A stretch of 64,000 nt of DNA from CAIYXB01 sp038146805 (GCA_038146805.1 JAYQSH010000005.1:744001-808000); one strand, 5' to 3'; counted from the first letter of the stretch, positions 17,164 to 26,542 are shown. Numbers and translations: made by a program. The notes: a model not told the origin generated them from the sequence alone.

Positions 17164-17817
17164 TTAAATTTCTACCTCTAGGTTTTGCCATTCTAAGTTT
17201 TTTTTGTTGAAATACAAAACTTGATTAGCATTTTGCTCAAAAGAAACTAATTTAATTGCTGGACTATAAATTTCTTGTAAGCCAAGATTTTTACTAACAA
17301 TAGTAGTTGGGTATTTGCCCGCGTTCATAAGTTCTAAAAATGTTTGTGAGAAACTTTGCAAATAATGTGTTTTTCCTGAATCTAAAATTGCTAATAGAAT
17401 TTCTTCTTTTTTTATATCGTAAACTAAAATTGCATAATCAATGATGCCATCTAGATTCAGGTCCTGTTGTAAAACTTTTGGAAACTTGGATTTTGAGATA
17501 TATTCAAGTTCTTTGCGAGCATAGTTGTAATATTCTAAAAGTGCTATTTTGCTTTCTTCAGATACCTTGTCTTTGATTTCTAGTGGAAAAAAATCAAAGA
17601 CATTTGCTCTTCTGTAGTTTCTACCTAAAACAAAATTTATGGTTTTTTCAATTTCCAAATCAAATTCTGTTTTAATGAAATTTTCTTGATAATTGATTGA
17701 TTGATATTTGTGTTTTTTTTCTGCTTTTATTTTTGCAAATTCAGATTTTGCGTAACAAAAACCATTTGTTAGCATAAAAAAAAACAAGAGCAAAAGCATT
17801 AAGGCTCTACTGTTCAT
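17164..17817 (-). CDS. Exported protein of unknown function
   Basis: 217 residues. An N-terminal signal peptide or anchor (ALMLLLLFFFMLTNGFCYA) precedes a soluble domain I do not recognise. Around residue 120 the segment QDLNLDGIIDYAILVYD matches a D-x-N-x-D-G-x-I-D calcium loop, as in EF-hand or FG-GAP-like repeats. The rest is mixed alpha/beta and ends with an Ile/Glu tail. It is translationally adjacent to wecB downstream and lies 15 bases after accDA, so it may serve in the envelope. No specific role can be assigned. Confidence 0.6.
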   Translation of the reverse strand: MNSRALMLLLLFFFMLTNGFCYAKSEFAKIKAEKKHKYQSINYQENFIKTEFDLEIEKTINFVLGRNYRRANVFDFFPLEIKDKVSEESKIALLEYYNYARKELEYISKSKFPKVLQQDLNLDGIIDYAILVYDIKKEEILLAILDSGKTHYLQSFSQTFLELMNAGKYPTTIVSKNLGLQEIYSPAIKLVSFEQNANQVLYFNKKNLEWQNLEVEI

Positions 17818-17832
17818 GCCTTAATTGTAGCT

Positions 17833-19797
17833 TTATTTTGTTTTTAGAGATTTATTGTTTTTTTTTTCTTGTAACTTAGTTTGAGTTTCGTTAAATTCAC
17901 CAAAAGAATAAAACTTTTGAGTTTTTTGTTCCATGATTTGGGCTTTACTTAAACTCATTAATTCTTTGAGGTTGCTTGTGATAACTTCTCTTAGGTCATT
18001 TGCAATTGCTTCCCAATTGCGGTGAGCGCCACCTAGTGGTTCATTAACAATTTCATCAGCAATACCAAGAGCTTGTAAATCTTTAGCTGTGATTTTAAGT
18101 GCTTCTGCAGCTTCTGGAGCTTTATCTCTAGTTCTCCATAAAATTGCGGCACAACCTTCAGGGCTAATTACTGAATATACCGAATTTTCTAACATGACAA
18201 TCTTGTTTGCAACTCCAATGGCAAGTGCTCCACCTGAGCCACCTTCACCAGTAACAATTGACAAGACAGGTACTTGTAAAGATGCAAGAGATTTTAAATT
18301 TTCTGCAATAGCAATAGATTGACCATTAGCTTCTGCATTTAAGCCCGGATATGCTCCAGGTGTATCTATAAAAGTAACAATTGGTAAATTGAATTTGTTA
18401 GCATGTTCAAAAGCTCTTTTAGCTTTTCTGTAACCTTCAGGTTGCGGCATACCAAAGTTACGTTTTTGGTTGTCTTTAATATTACGCCCCTTTCTGGTAC
18501 CAATTGCCATAAAAGCAATGCCATCCATTTCAACTAAGGCTGTTAAAATCGCTTGATCGTCTGTTCCCGCACGATCACCATGCATTTCGATCCATTTATT
18601 TTCACCAATGAAACAATTTAAGTAATCTTCGATATTAGGTCTATTTGGGTGTCTAGCAATTTTTGTAATATCAATTGCTGTTAAATTTTTGTAGATATTT
18701 TTTTCAACTTCACTATATTGTTGATTCAATTTGTTGAGTAAAGCTTTATCATCATTTGATGAAACTGTTTTTTCAAGTTTTTTGATTTCATCTTGAATCT
18801 TTTGTAATGGTTTTTCAAATTCAAGCGCAATTTCTTTTTTTGGTTGTAATGCTTTTGCGCTAGGTTGTTCTTCTTGTAAGGCAGCTGGACTGTCTGGAAT
18901 TGCAACGTTCTCTGGTGAATAACCATGAATTCTTAATAAGCTTGTTAATTTATTTTTTAAATCTTTTCTTTCAACAATAAAGTCAATTTGTCCATGTTCT
19001 AATAAATATTCTGCAGACTGAAAATCGCTTGGTAATTTTTCACGAACTGTTTCTTCAATTACTCTTCTACCGGCAAAGCCAACTCTAGCTTGTGGCTCAG
19101 CAATAATTAAGTCACCAAGAGTCGCAAAACTTGCAGAAACTCCACCATAAGTTGGATCTGTCAAAATAGAAATATATAAAAGTCCAGCTTGGCTAAGTCT
19201 TTCAAGAGCGATACTTGTTTTTGCCATTTGCATCAGACTTAAAATACCTTCGTGCATTCTTGCTCCACCAGAAGCAGACACTGAAATAACAGCTGTTTTT
19301 TCTTGTATTGCGGCTTCAACAAGTCTTGTAAATTTTTCACCAACAACACTGCCCATGCTACCGCCAAGAAAATCAAAATTCATAACTGCAAGTGCAACTT
19401 TAACACCATCTATTTTGGCAAAGCCAGTAATTAAAGCATCATTTTGTTGTGTTTTCTCTTGAGCTTTTTTAACTGTTTCGGTGTATGGCTTACCATCATT
19501 GAATTTCAGTGGGTCTGTTGATGTTAAGTTTGCTGTTATTTCTTGAAAACTATTTTTATCTACTAGGCTTTCGATTCTAGCTTGGCTGCTAATGCGACCA
19601 TGATGGTTACATTCTGGGCAGACGTTTAAATTTGTTTTGTAATTGTTTTTGTAAATTGTGGCACTACAGCCTTTACATTTATGCCAGTTGGCAGCAATTT
19701 CCGCATCTGATAAACCATTAATAGTCGAATCAGTATTTGCTTTCAGTGAAGAAAACTTTTTTTCTCTAACCTTTTTAAAAAAATCTCTTAAAGTCAT
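17833..19797 (-). CDS. accDA: Acetyl-CoA carboxylase carboxyltransferase, fused beta-alpha
   Basis: 654 residues containing both carboxyltransferase subunits. Residues 1-290 are AccD (beta): the zinc ribbon C41/C44/C60/C63, then SASGGARMHEGILSLMQM and DPTYGGVSASFATLGD. After a linker of about 30 residues (PDSPAALQEEQPSAKALQPK), residues 321-640 are AccA (alpha): LEFEKPLQKIQDEI, HGDRAGTDD, IDTPGAYPG and GEGGSGGALAIG. In most bacteria accD and accA are separate genes whose products form an alpha2beta2 complex; here the order is beta then alpha in one chain. It transfers the carboxyl group from biotin to acetyl-CoA for fatty-acid synthesis. The biotin carboxylase and BCCP genes are not in the window. 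Confidence 0.96.
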   Translation of the reverse strand: MTLRDFFKKVREKKFSSLKANTDSTINGLSDAEIAANWHKCKGCSATIYKNNYKTNLNVCPECNHHGRISSQARIESLVDKNSFQEITANLTSTDPLKFNDGKPYTETVKKAQEKTQQNDALITGFAKIDGVKVALAVMNFDFLGGSMGSVVGEKFTRLVEAAIQEKTAVISVSASGGARMHEGILSLMQMAKTSIALERLSQAGLLYISILTDPTYGGVSASFATLGDLIIAEPQARVGFAGRRVIEETVREKLPSDFQSAEYLLEHGQIDFIVERKDLKNKLTSLLRIHGYSPENVAIPDSPAALQEEQPSAKALQPKKEIALEFEKPLQKIQDEIKKLEKTVSSNDDKALLNKLNQQYSEVEKNIYKNLTAIDITKIARHPNRPNIEDYLNCFIGENKWIEMHGDRAGTDDQAILTALVEMDGIAFMAIGTRKGRNIKDNQKRNFGMPQPEGYRKAKRAFEHANKFNLPIVTFIDTPGAYPGLNAEANGQSIAIAENLKSLASLQVPVLSIVTGEGGSGGALAIGVANKIVMLENSVYSVISPEGCAAILWRTRDKAPEAAEALKITAKDLQALGIADEIVNEPLGGAHRNWEAIANDLREVITSNLKELMSLSKAQIMEQKTQKFYSFGEFNETQTKLQEKKNNKSLKTK

Positions 19798-19804
19798 AAT
19801 AGTG

Positions 19805-19834
19805 ATTATATAATAGTAAATACATATTGGTCAA
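19805..19834 (-). promoter_or_regulatory. Predicted sigma-70 promoter of accDA
   Basis: On the minus strand TTGACC (19829-19834) and a perfect TATAAT (19805-19810) are separated by 18 bases. The expected transcription start falls about at the accDA ATG (19797), so the message would have almost no leader. No Shine-Dalgarno site is visible in the few bases available, which is consistent with leaderless translation. Confidence 0.45.
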
Positions 19835-19919
19835 GTTTTTTTATATAAAAAGCATCAAAAAAGCCTATTTGTTTGGGTGTTTACCAGTAAATTATGCTTA
19901 AAATGCATTGACCAATTAG

Positions 19920-20834
19920 GTGTATTTGGCTATTTTATTATTAGTGTTTAAGAAAAAATATTTAATTCTTGAACTAGATGCTTTTGAGGCAGAATTTTAT
20001 CATTTGCCTCAGTTTGTGCCGTATTTTGAAAAAGATCAAAAAAAATTAGATACTCATGGTTTTGATTGGAATTCTTGTGTTGAGGCGATGAAATATTTAT
20101 TAGAGGAAGATTCTTGTGATGAGTATCGACTTTATAAGTTGTTTGTAAAAAAATGGGATTACTACAAAAAATTAACTTCTTATATAGATAGCAAAAATTA
20201 TACAGAGGCACAAAAAATTGTTAATCAAATTCTTTCTGTAGATATCCTTGACCCTTCTGTATATTTAAATTTGGGTAATATTTATTTTTGTCAATCACAG
20301 TTCTTGAAAGCTCAACAAGCTTATTTAAAAGGTTTAGAGATTGTTGATTTTAAAACACCTTTTTTGGCAGGACTAGCGAAAACTTATGAAGCAATTGGTC
20401 ATTATGATGATGCTATGTTTTATTGGTTTGAAGTTTTTAATTGGAGTTTAGCTCACAAAGAAATTGAAGAGTTAGATTTGCTTAATCAGGTTTTTGAAGA
20501 TTCAATAAGTTCTTTGTTGCGCTTAAAGGTTTTTGATAAATTAGTTGAAGACAGTGAACAAGTTGCACAGCAAGATCCGTTGGTCATTCCAGATGCTATT
20601 CCAAGGTCTTTGGTGAAACTAGACCAAGACTATGGAGCTGAATTTGTGCCCGGGCATAATTTTTTGAGAATGATGCGTAGAAGTTTTACTATGAATTATA
20701 ATCAGCAACAAAAACTTAATAGCTTGGGAGTAAAATTGGTTCACCATAAGTTTACAGATTTTGCAGTTAAAGTTTTTGAAAGGGTTTACGAACTTTCTCA
20801 TTTTAAACAAAATCAAGAATTAGTTTTGAATTAG
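19920..20834 (+). CDS. TPR-like helical-repeat protein
   Basis: Up to 304 residues, no catalytic family recognised. The central part (about 85-180) has tetratricopeptide-type helices: NYTEAQKIVNQIL, DPSVYLNLGNIYFCQSQFLKAQQAYLKGLEI and GLAKTYEAIGHYDDAMFYWFEVF. The C-terminal part has a conserved-looking basic patch (FLRMMRRSFTMNYNQQQ). TPR proteins mediate protein contacts, so a scaffold role is likely. The start is uncertain: a GTG at 19920 gives a hydrophobic first ten residues, and another GTG lies at 19944. It is divergent from accDA across about 120 bases. Confidence 0.6.
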   Translation: MYLAILLLVFKKKYLILELDAFEAEFYHLPQFVPYFEKDQKKLDTHGFDWNSCVEAMKYLLEEDSCDEYRLYKLFVKKWDYYKKLTSYIDSKNYTEAQKIVNQILSVDILDPSVYLNLGNIYFCQSQFLKAQQAYLKGLEIVDFKTPFLAGLAKTYEAIGHYDDAMFYWFEVFNWSLAHKEIEELDLLNQVFEDSISSLLRLKVFDKLVEDSEQVAQQDPLVIPDAIPRSLVKLDQDYGAEFVPGHNFLRMMRRSFTMNYNQQQKLNSLGVKLVHHKFTDFAVKVFERVYELSHFKQNQELVLN

Positions 20835-21154
20835 CTTGATTGGTTTTTTTGTTTTTTTGTTTTACGGCTTCAGTTATATAATAAAAATTTGCCATAAAGC
20901 AAATCAGCTTTTCTAAATCTTTTACTTCAGTTATATGATTGCAAGCAGATTGCAATTTTTTTCACTATAAAAAATTACTTTTGTTTTTTTTGATTATTCT
21001 AAATTAGAATAAAATGTTTTTAAACCAAACCCGTTATTAATTAATAAGTATCTCGAGTCTTTAGATTTGGGCATAAGTCCCATAATTTGATGAGGAAATA
21101 ATAGACTAAGCCAATTATTTTCAATACGATTAATCATCTGTTTAAAACTACTCC
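20835..21154. other. Intergenic region with dispersed repeat
   Basis: 320 bases between the converging TPR gene and lysS. No gene is apparent. It holds two copies of CTTCAGTTATAT (near 20869 and 20926), T-rich runs that could end transcription from either side, and the 37-base dispersed repeat at 21042-21078. Confidence 0.5.
21042..21078 (+). repeat. 37-base dispersed repeat, copy 1
   Basis: This sequence, containing ATCTCGAGTCTTTAGATTTG, reappears exactly in inverted orientation at 36832-36868. The base context CCAAACCCGT just upstream (21025-21034) is also shared, with a small spacer difference. Both copies are intergenic, next to lysS here and rpoC2 there. Confidence 0.7.
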
Positions 21155-22588
21155 TTAAAGAGGTTTCATTGTTGGAAAGGCTATAACATCACGAATAGAA
21201 GCTGAGTCTGTTAAGAGCATAGCAAGTCTATCCATGCCTAAGCCCATGCCAGAAGTTGGTGGTAAGCCATATTCAAGTGCAGTAACAAAATCTTCATCCA
21301 TAACATGAGCTTCATCGTCACCATCTTCTCTTTCTTGTGCTTGCGCAAGAAATCTTTCTTGTTGATCTTGTGGGTCGGTCAATTCACTAAAAGCATTTGC
21401 TGTTTCTCGACCATAAATAAATAATTCAAACCTTTCTACCATACCTGCTTTTTCTCTGTGTTTTTTTGCAAGAGGAGATATTTCAATAGGGTAGTCATAA
21501 ACAAAAGTTGGTTGAATCAATGTTTCTTCACAATGATTTTCAAATGCTGTATTTAACTCCTTGCCAGAAAGTTCTTTTCCTGTTTTTTCTTTTACAAGTT
21601 CTTGCATTGAAATTTTTCTAAATGGTTTAGAAAAATCAATTTTAGTTCCTTGATATTCGATTTCTAAGTTGCCACAAACTTTTTCAACAGTAGCTCGAAT
21701 CATGTCTTCAGTTAAAGCCATCATGTCGTATAAATCTGTATAAGCCCAATAAATTTCTATTGTGGTGAATTCAGGGTTGTGCTTGACACTCATGCCTTCA
21801 TTACGAAAGATTCGACCAATTTCATATACTCTTTCAAAACCCCCTACAGCAAGTCTTTTGAGGTGTAACTCGGTTGCGATTCTTAAGTAAAGGTCAACTC
21901 CTAAAGTATTGTGATGAGTGATAAAAGGACGCGCAGCTGCACCACCAGCTTCTGTGTTTAAAATTGGAGTTTCTATTTCAATAAAATCTTTGTTGTCTAA
22001 AAAGTTTCTAATTTCTCTAAACATCAAAGCTCGTTTTTGTAGATTGTCTTTTGATTTAGGGTTAACAATTAAATCTAAATATCTTTGTCTATAACGTGTT
22101 TCAACATCAGCAATTCCCAGTCTTCTTCTTTTGCCTTCAATAATTTCTGGCAATGGTTGCAAAGTTTTTGAAAGTACGGTGACGGTTTCCATATCAATAG
22201 TAAGATCACCTCTTGGAGTTCTACGAATTTTTCCAGTAACACCAATATGATCACCTTTATCTAAAAGAGGTAACAGTTTTTTGAGTTCTTCAGAACGAGT
22301 TTTAGAATCTGAAAAGAGTTGGATTCTTCCTGAAACATCGTAAAGATCTACAAACATCCAATCGTTTCTTTGGTTATGTACTCTACCAGCGACAGTGACG
22401 AGATCTTCTGTTCTTTCTTCATCTGCTAGATCTTTATATTTTTCTTGTAGCTCAGCACATTCATGACTGCGTTTAAAATTGTAAGGATATGGATCAATGC
22501 CCATTGCTTTTAACTCATTAAGTTTTCTGAGTCTTTCTGCTTGTAAATTTCCTAAATCTTCTTTTTCCATGGTGTTATTCTGCGCCAT
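21155..22588 (-). CDS. lysS: Lysyl-tRNA synthetase, class II
   Basis: 477 residues. An OB-fold anticodon-binding domain (about 60-170; VAGRVHNQRNDWMFVDLYD) is followed by the class II catalytic core. Motif 2 is FRNEGMSVKHNPEFTTIE and motif 3 is GLPPTSGMGLGMDRLAMLL, with the C-terminus DVIAFPTMKP. It charges tRNA-Lys. Length and motif order are typical; no extra domain is seen. The ATG at 22588 gives the expected N-terminus. It is preceded by a separate minus-strand pilin gene 56 bases upstream. Confidence 0.97.
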   Translation of the reverse strand: MAQNNTMEKEDLGNLQAERLRKLNELKAMGIDPYPYNFKRSHECAELQEKYKDLADEERTEDLVTVAGRVHNQRNDWMFVDLYDVSGRIQLFSDSKTRSEELKKLLPLLDKGDHIGVTGKIRRTPRGDLTIDMETVTVLSKTLQPLPEIIEGKRRRLGIADVETRYRQRYLDLIVNPKSKDNLQKRALMFREIRNFLDNKDFIEIETPILNTEAGGAAARPFITHHNTLGVDLYLRIATELHLKRLAVGGFERVYEIGRIFRNEGMSVKHNPEFTTIEIYWAYTDLYDMMALTEDMIRATVEKVCGNLEIEYQGTKIDFSKPFRKISMQELVKEKTGKELSGKELNTAFENHCEETLIQPTFVYDYPIEISPLAKKHREKAGMVERFELFIYGRETANAFSELTDPQDQQERFLAQAQEREDGDDEAHVMDEDFVTALEYGLPPTSGMGLGMDRLAMLLTDSASIRDVIAFPTMKPL

Positions 22589-22644
22589 ATAAATATAATA
22601 GCATTCATGAATGCTAAAGCTTTTTTGATTTCCGATGAAAGATT

Positions 22645-23139
22645 TTAGCCGTTGTCTAAAGCAACAATTATCGCTGGTTCACCTTTGATAATTCCAAGAC
22701 CAGTTACTACGTAACCACCAATCATTGGTTCTAATTCAGGTTCTGAATCAATACCAGCTCTAAAAGGTCTAGCTAAAGTTACATTTGGCTCATAGCCTAA
22801 GGTACCCGGCATATCTTGGTCAGGATCAACGATACCTTCAATAAGCTCTACAGGTTGTTTGTTAAAAGGATTTAAAAGTTTTTTAGTTGATCCAAGTTCT
22901 TCAACTTCATAAACAGATTCTGGAATAATTCCACCTGTATCAACTGCTGCAATTTGAATATTTGATGTAAGGGCTTGTGCTGCCGCAATGACATTTGCAT
23001 TTTTTGCTTTATCTTGTGCCTCCATTAAATTTGGAATTGCGATGGTTGCTAAAATACCAATAATTACAACAACAACCATAAGCTCAACCAAAGTTAAACC
23101 TGATTGACTTCTAAAACTTCTATATACTTTTGAGTTCAT
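22645..23139 (-). CDS. Type IV pilin-like protein (prepilin)
   Basis: 164 residues. Class III signal: a basic 14-residue leader ending in G14, then LTLVELMVVVVIIGILATIA with the essential Glu at +5 (E19). Position +1 is Leu, not the usual Phe. Processing by prepilin peptidase PilD on the inner membrane is expected. The soluble part is Pro/Gly/Glu-rich (GIVDPDQDMPGTLGYEP). It could be a pilin or a type II secretion pseudopilin; no pil or gsp gene is adjacent to decide. Isolated gene, so it is probably one of several pilins made elsewhere. Confidence 0.85.
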   Translation of the reverse strand: MNSKVYRSFRSQSGLTLVELMVVVVIIGILATIAIPNLMEAQDKAKNANVIAAAQALTSNIQIAAVDTGGIIPESVYEVEELGSTKKLLNPFNKQPVELIEGIVDPDQDMPGTLGYEPNVTLARPFRAGIDSEPELEPMIGGYVVTGLGIIKGEPAIIVALDNG

Positions 23140-23232
23140 AATTTTATTTTAGCAAACACTCAAGTTTTGGCAATGTTTAACTATCTCTAGAAGCATAAAT
23201 TTTTGTCTATTATGAAAAACGTACATACTTGC

Positions 23233-24021
23233 TTATAGTCGGTGTTTTTTAGAAAAATAATTACCTAGTGAATTAAATGCAAAAACAGTAAAGAATATCA
23301 TTAAAGCAGGAAAGATTAATAAATGTGGGTCTGTATAAAGATACTGCCAAGCATCACCAGTTAAAGTGCCCCAGCTAGTATCTGGCGGAGATAAGCCCAG
23401 ACCTATAAAACTTAAAGTACTTTCAGCAAGAATGGCTCTTGGAATTATAAAACTTAATGCAACAAAAATAGAACTTAAGGCATTGGGGTACAAATGTTTG
23501 AAAATTATTTGAAGATGATTGAGCCCTAAAGTTTTTGCGGCTTCACAAAATTCATAGTTTTTGTATTTTTGAATTTCTACTTTTGTTAATCTGGCAACAT
23601 CCATCCATGAAATAAAAGCAAGACCAAAAACAATACCGCTTGTTGATTGTGAAACACAAAGTGCAATGATACTCAATACTAGTAAGTCTGGTAAAGAATA
23701 AATAAAGTCAATTGCTCTTGAAATGATTTCATCTGCAATTTTGCCACAATAGCCAGCAATAATTCCAAGTACACTGCCAATTAACCATGCATTAAAGGCT
23801 GTTGCAAATGCAATCGCTAAGCTCATTTTTGCTCCATGGATAATTCGAATAAATAGATCTCTACCGAGTGCGTCAGTACCAAACCAATTTTCTAATGATG
23901 GTCCTTGCAAAATAATGTCAGTATTGATCTCGTTGTAATTAAAGTTAGATATGTGTAAGCCAAAACTATAGAGTAGTGTTAAGCCGAGTACTAAGAAAAT
24001 AAAACTAATACTTAAACGCAT
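23233..24021 (-). CDS. Peptide/nickel-type ABC transporter permease (DppC/OppC family)
   Basis: 262 residues with about six membrane helices. The family signatures are HWFGTD-like LENWFGTDALGRDLF near residue 43-57, and the EAA loop EAAKTLGLNHLQIIFKHLYP (about 162-181) that contacts the ATPase, followed by ESTLSFIGLGLSPPDTSWG. DppC-type permeases pair with DppB, a binding protein and one or two ATPases. None of these is adjacent, so the transporter is either assembled from scattered genes or incomplete. The substrate cannot be told. It is 5 bases downstream of the flavin reductase gene. Confidence 0.88.
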   Translation of the reverse strand: MRLSISFIFLVLGLTLLYSFGLHISNFNYNEINTDIILQGPSLENWFGTDALGRDLFIRIIHGAKMSLAIAFATAFNAWLIGSVLGIIAGYCGKIADEIISRAIDFIYSLPDLLVLSIIALCVSQSTSGIVFGLAFISWMDVARLTKVEIQKYKNYEFCEAAKTLGLNHLQIIFKHLYPNALSSIFVALSFIIPRAILAESTLSFIGLGLSPPDTSWGTLTGDAWQYLYTDPHLLIFPALMIFFTVFAFNSLGNYFSKKHRL

Positions 24022-24026
24022 GCGCT

Positions 24027-24515
24027 TTAATATTTAAAACCATCTTTTCTTATGTGGGTAGCTGCTTCAAACTCAGTGTTTGTCAGCTCTCCATTTATAA
24101 CCTCGCAAAGAACTATAATGTGGTCATCACTTTGCATTTCACTTTTGTATTTGCATTCTAAAAAACCAATTGAATCTTTTAGTATAGGAATTTTCGTTTC
24201 TTTGCTAAAAGTTTCTAAATCAGCAAACACTGATTTACCTTCTTCCGGACTTTTAAAAAAAGCAGACATAGTTTTGCCATTTTCTTTTGCCATAATATTG
24301 ACTACTAAATGTCCAGTGCTTTTTAAAAGTTGAAAATGATTTTTTCTATCTTTGTTAAATGCAATTGTTATATGTGGTTTATCAAAACCTGCTTGCGCCA
24401 CCCAACTTGCTAAAAATCCCGCTTCTGTATCTTCATTTTTAAGACTAATAATATAAAGACCTGAAACTAGTTTGCCTAATATCGGTGCTAATGATTCTTT
24501 GTTCATAAAAACCAT
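24027..24515 (-). CDS. Flavin reductase-like domain protein
   Basis: 162 residues of the FMN-binding flavin-reductase fold: GKLVSGLYIISL, then GFLASWVAQAGFDKPHITIA, NHFQLLKSTGHLVVNIM and a C-terminal AATHIRKDGFKY. This single-domain form resembles the flavin-reductase module appended to flavodiiron proteins in Cyanobacteria, though here it stands alone. It probably reduces flavin or passes electrons with NAD(P)H. An alternative ATG three codons in (24506) is possible; neither has a good ribosome site. Co-directional with the permease gene, but a functional link is not evident. Confidence 0.75.
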   Translation of the reverse strand: MVFMNKESLAPILGKLVSGLYIISLKNEDTEAGFLASWVAQAGFDKPHITIAFNKDRKNHFQLLKSTGHLVVNIMAKENGKTMSAFFKSPEEGKSVFADLETFSKETKIPILKDSIGFLECKYKSEMQSDDHIIVLCEVINGELTNTEFEAATHIRKDGFKY

Positions 24516-24549
24516 TCTAACAAAGGTATATATTTTTGAAAATTGAATA

Positions 24550-25275
24550 CTATTGTAAATCTGAAATTCTAAAAAGCATTTCTATTGAATCCATTTGTAC
24601 TTTAAGTGCTTTTTGATTTGCTTCATAATCTCTTTGAATTTGTATCATATCAGTAGAAGCTTCTATGGAATTAACATTTGATTGTTCCAGAAAACCTTGC
24701 ATTATGGTTGAATCAATATCGCTATTGAGAATTTCACCTGCGTTGCTTGGTTTATATTTTCCTTGTGCAAGTTTGAGTATGCCTTGATCTTTTTCAAATA
24801 CATATGCTTTTAATGTAGTGGTGTAATCTCCATTGACAATCAAATTTCCATTTCTCAAAAAATCAATAGTGCGTACATTATCAATGCCAATAAAAATTGG
24901 TGCATAAGAGCCATCTAAAACTTGGTCGCCATGTTGGGTTACTAAAAATCCTTTGTTATCAATATTAAAATGTCCGTTGCGTGTATAAGCAATTTCGCCT
25001 TGAGCATCAATTACCGCAAAAAATCCTTCACCATTTATAGCTAAATCTAAGGGATTTTCAGTTTGTCTAAGTGCACCTTGAGAGAAGTCAAAACTAGTGC
25101 CGTAAGCTTCGGAGCTAGTTAAGTCTTCTGAATTCTCAAGTGCTTTAAGTTTGTGAATAATGTTATAGGACTTGTAGCCGGTTGTTGATGTGTTCGCTAA
25201 ATTATCTGCAAGAATTTCTTGCATTTGCTTTTGGTTTTCCATACCGTCAGCAGAAATATTGGCTCCACGAATCAT
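24550..25275 (-). CDS. Flagellar rod protein, FlgF/FlgG family
   Basis: About 241 residues from the ATG at 25275; an upstream TTG at 25299 would add eight unconserved residues. The N-terminus has the rod signature ILADNLANTSTTGYKSY. The middle has DLAINGEGFFAVI and the C-terminus has MQGFLEQSNVNSIEASTDMI with heptads. These define an axial protein of the distal or proximal rod, exported through the flagellar system. Overall layout fits FlgF or FlgG; the exact one needs a tree. It is separate from the other flagellar loci in this window and from the flgG-like gene at 55351. Confidence 0.85.
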   Translation of the reverse strand: MIRGANISADGMENQKQMQEILADNLANTSTTGYKSYNIIHKLKALENSEDLTSSEAYGTSFDFSQGALRQTENPLDLAINGEGFFAVIDAQGEIAYTRNGHFNIDNKGFLVTQHGDQVLDGSYAPIFIGIDNVRTIDFLRNGNLIVNGDYTTTLKAYVFEKDQGILKLAQGKYKPSNAGEILNSDIDSTIMQGFLEQSNVNSIEASTDMIQIQRDYEANQKALKVQMDSIEMLFRISDLQ

Positions 25276-25426
25276 GTATATATTATGAGAAAAACCCAAG
25301 CTGTTTTATCTAGGCTAAGAGTATGAGTCAAAGTAATCCGTATCACCCATTGGACTTATTTTGAATCCTGAAGAAATCCTTAACCCACTTGCGCTTAAAT
25401 AGTTTATCTTGCTACTATTCTTTTTT

Positions 25427-26416
25427 ATGTCTGCAGCTAGTATATCAAATGAACAAATTCCAACTTATAGTCGTTCAGATTTGCTCGGAAATAGTGTTAA
25501 TGATTTTTCTACCGTGAGTAAAAACTCAAGATCTGCTGTAAAAACAATTTTGGGTTTTTTGAACCATGTATTTAGATGGTCAGGTAATACTATTTTTAAT
25601 GACGAAAATACATCTGAAACAGTTAATGCTCATATCCGCAATACAGCGCTTACTTTAAATGACTTAAGTAACTCGTTGCATGAGATTAATCTTGAGGGAT
25701 TTGATGCAGATCTCATGAGAAAACAAATTGATTTCATTAAATCTGATACTTTGTTTATGAATCTTTTACATGACACTGATGAATTAGTACTTGAATCTTT
25801 TACTGCAGATGATCAAAGTACAGGTGCTTTACAAGCTGCTGCTGCTAATCTTAATATAAATAAAGTTGCAGATTTACAAAAAGACGTTGCCATAACAGCT
25901 TTTTATTTAGCTTTAGAAGCCATAGGTGATAATGATAAATTCCAAGGCTTTATTGCAACAATTAGAGAGCTTAGAGAAAATTTTGCTCGTGAAAATCAAG
26001 AGGCTTTGAATAGTTCTGAGCCTTTAAGCACAGTGCAGAGAATTAAATTGTGCGAGAATAAATTAAAAGTTTTACAAAAATTTGCAGAACAAAAACCGCA
26101 AGATGCAAGTAAATATAGTCCAGAGCTTGTTGAACTAATTAAATTTCATGATAGAGTTGAAAATCAATTAGATTTTTGGGGTTCTTTAACAAAATTTTAT
26201 GAAGCTTTAGACGGCAATGAATTTTTGGTTAAAAATAGTGATCAGTTAGTAAAACAAAGTATAGAAATTAATAATGGTGCTGTTAGAAGGTGTATTCAGG
26301 GACTTAAAAACCTTGAATCTTTTTGGGTTATTCAGACAAAAGCTATGATGAATGCAGCAGAAAAAGCCTATGATTGGCTTGCTAAATTTGCTGAAAAAAT
26401 AATCTCACTGGTTTAA
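25427..26416 (+). CDS. Helical protein of unknown function, 3' end probably frameshifted
   Basis: 329 residues from the ATG at 25427 (an ATG at 25409 adds six hydrophobic residues with no better site). The chain is almost entirely predicted alpha helix with Leu-rich heptads (LRENFARENQEALNSSEPL, LCENKLKVLQKFAEQKP) and no signal peptide. I recognise no family. The stop at 26416 may be artificial: adding one T in the T3 run at 26412-26414 continues the frame as ...TSFLQSHNNPGQDNKKF... to a stop at 26514. The gene is divergent from the rod gene and converges on the helicase-nuclease gene. Confidence 0.55.
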   Translation: MSAASISNEQIPTYSRSDLLGNSVNDFSTVSKNSRSAVKTILGFLNHVFRWSGNTIFNDENTSETVNAHIRNTALTLNDLSNSLHEINLEGFDADLMRKQIDFIKSDTLFMNLLHDTDELVLESFTADDQSTGALQAAAANLNINKVADLQKDVAITAFYLALEAIGDNDKFQGFIATIRELRENFARENQEALNSSEPLSTVQRIKLCENKLKVLQKFAEQKPQDASKYSPELVELIKFHDRVENQLDFWGSLTKFYEALDGNEFLVKNSDQLVKQSIEINNGAVRRCIQGLKNLESFWVIQTKAMMNAAEKAYDWLAKFAEKIISLV

Positions 26417-26542
26417 CTAGTTTTTTACAATCCCATAACAATCCGGGGCAAGACAATAAGAAATTTAATGCCGCAGAATATTTCAAATCATTAATTGATA
26501 GAATTGCTAATTAATTTTTACTTATTATTAAAATACAAAGTT

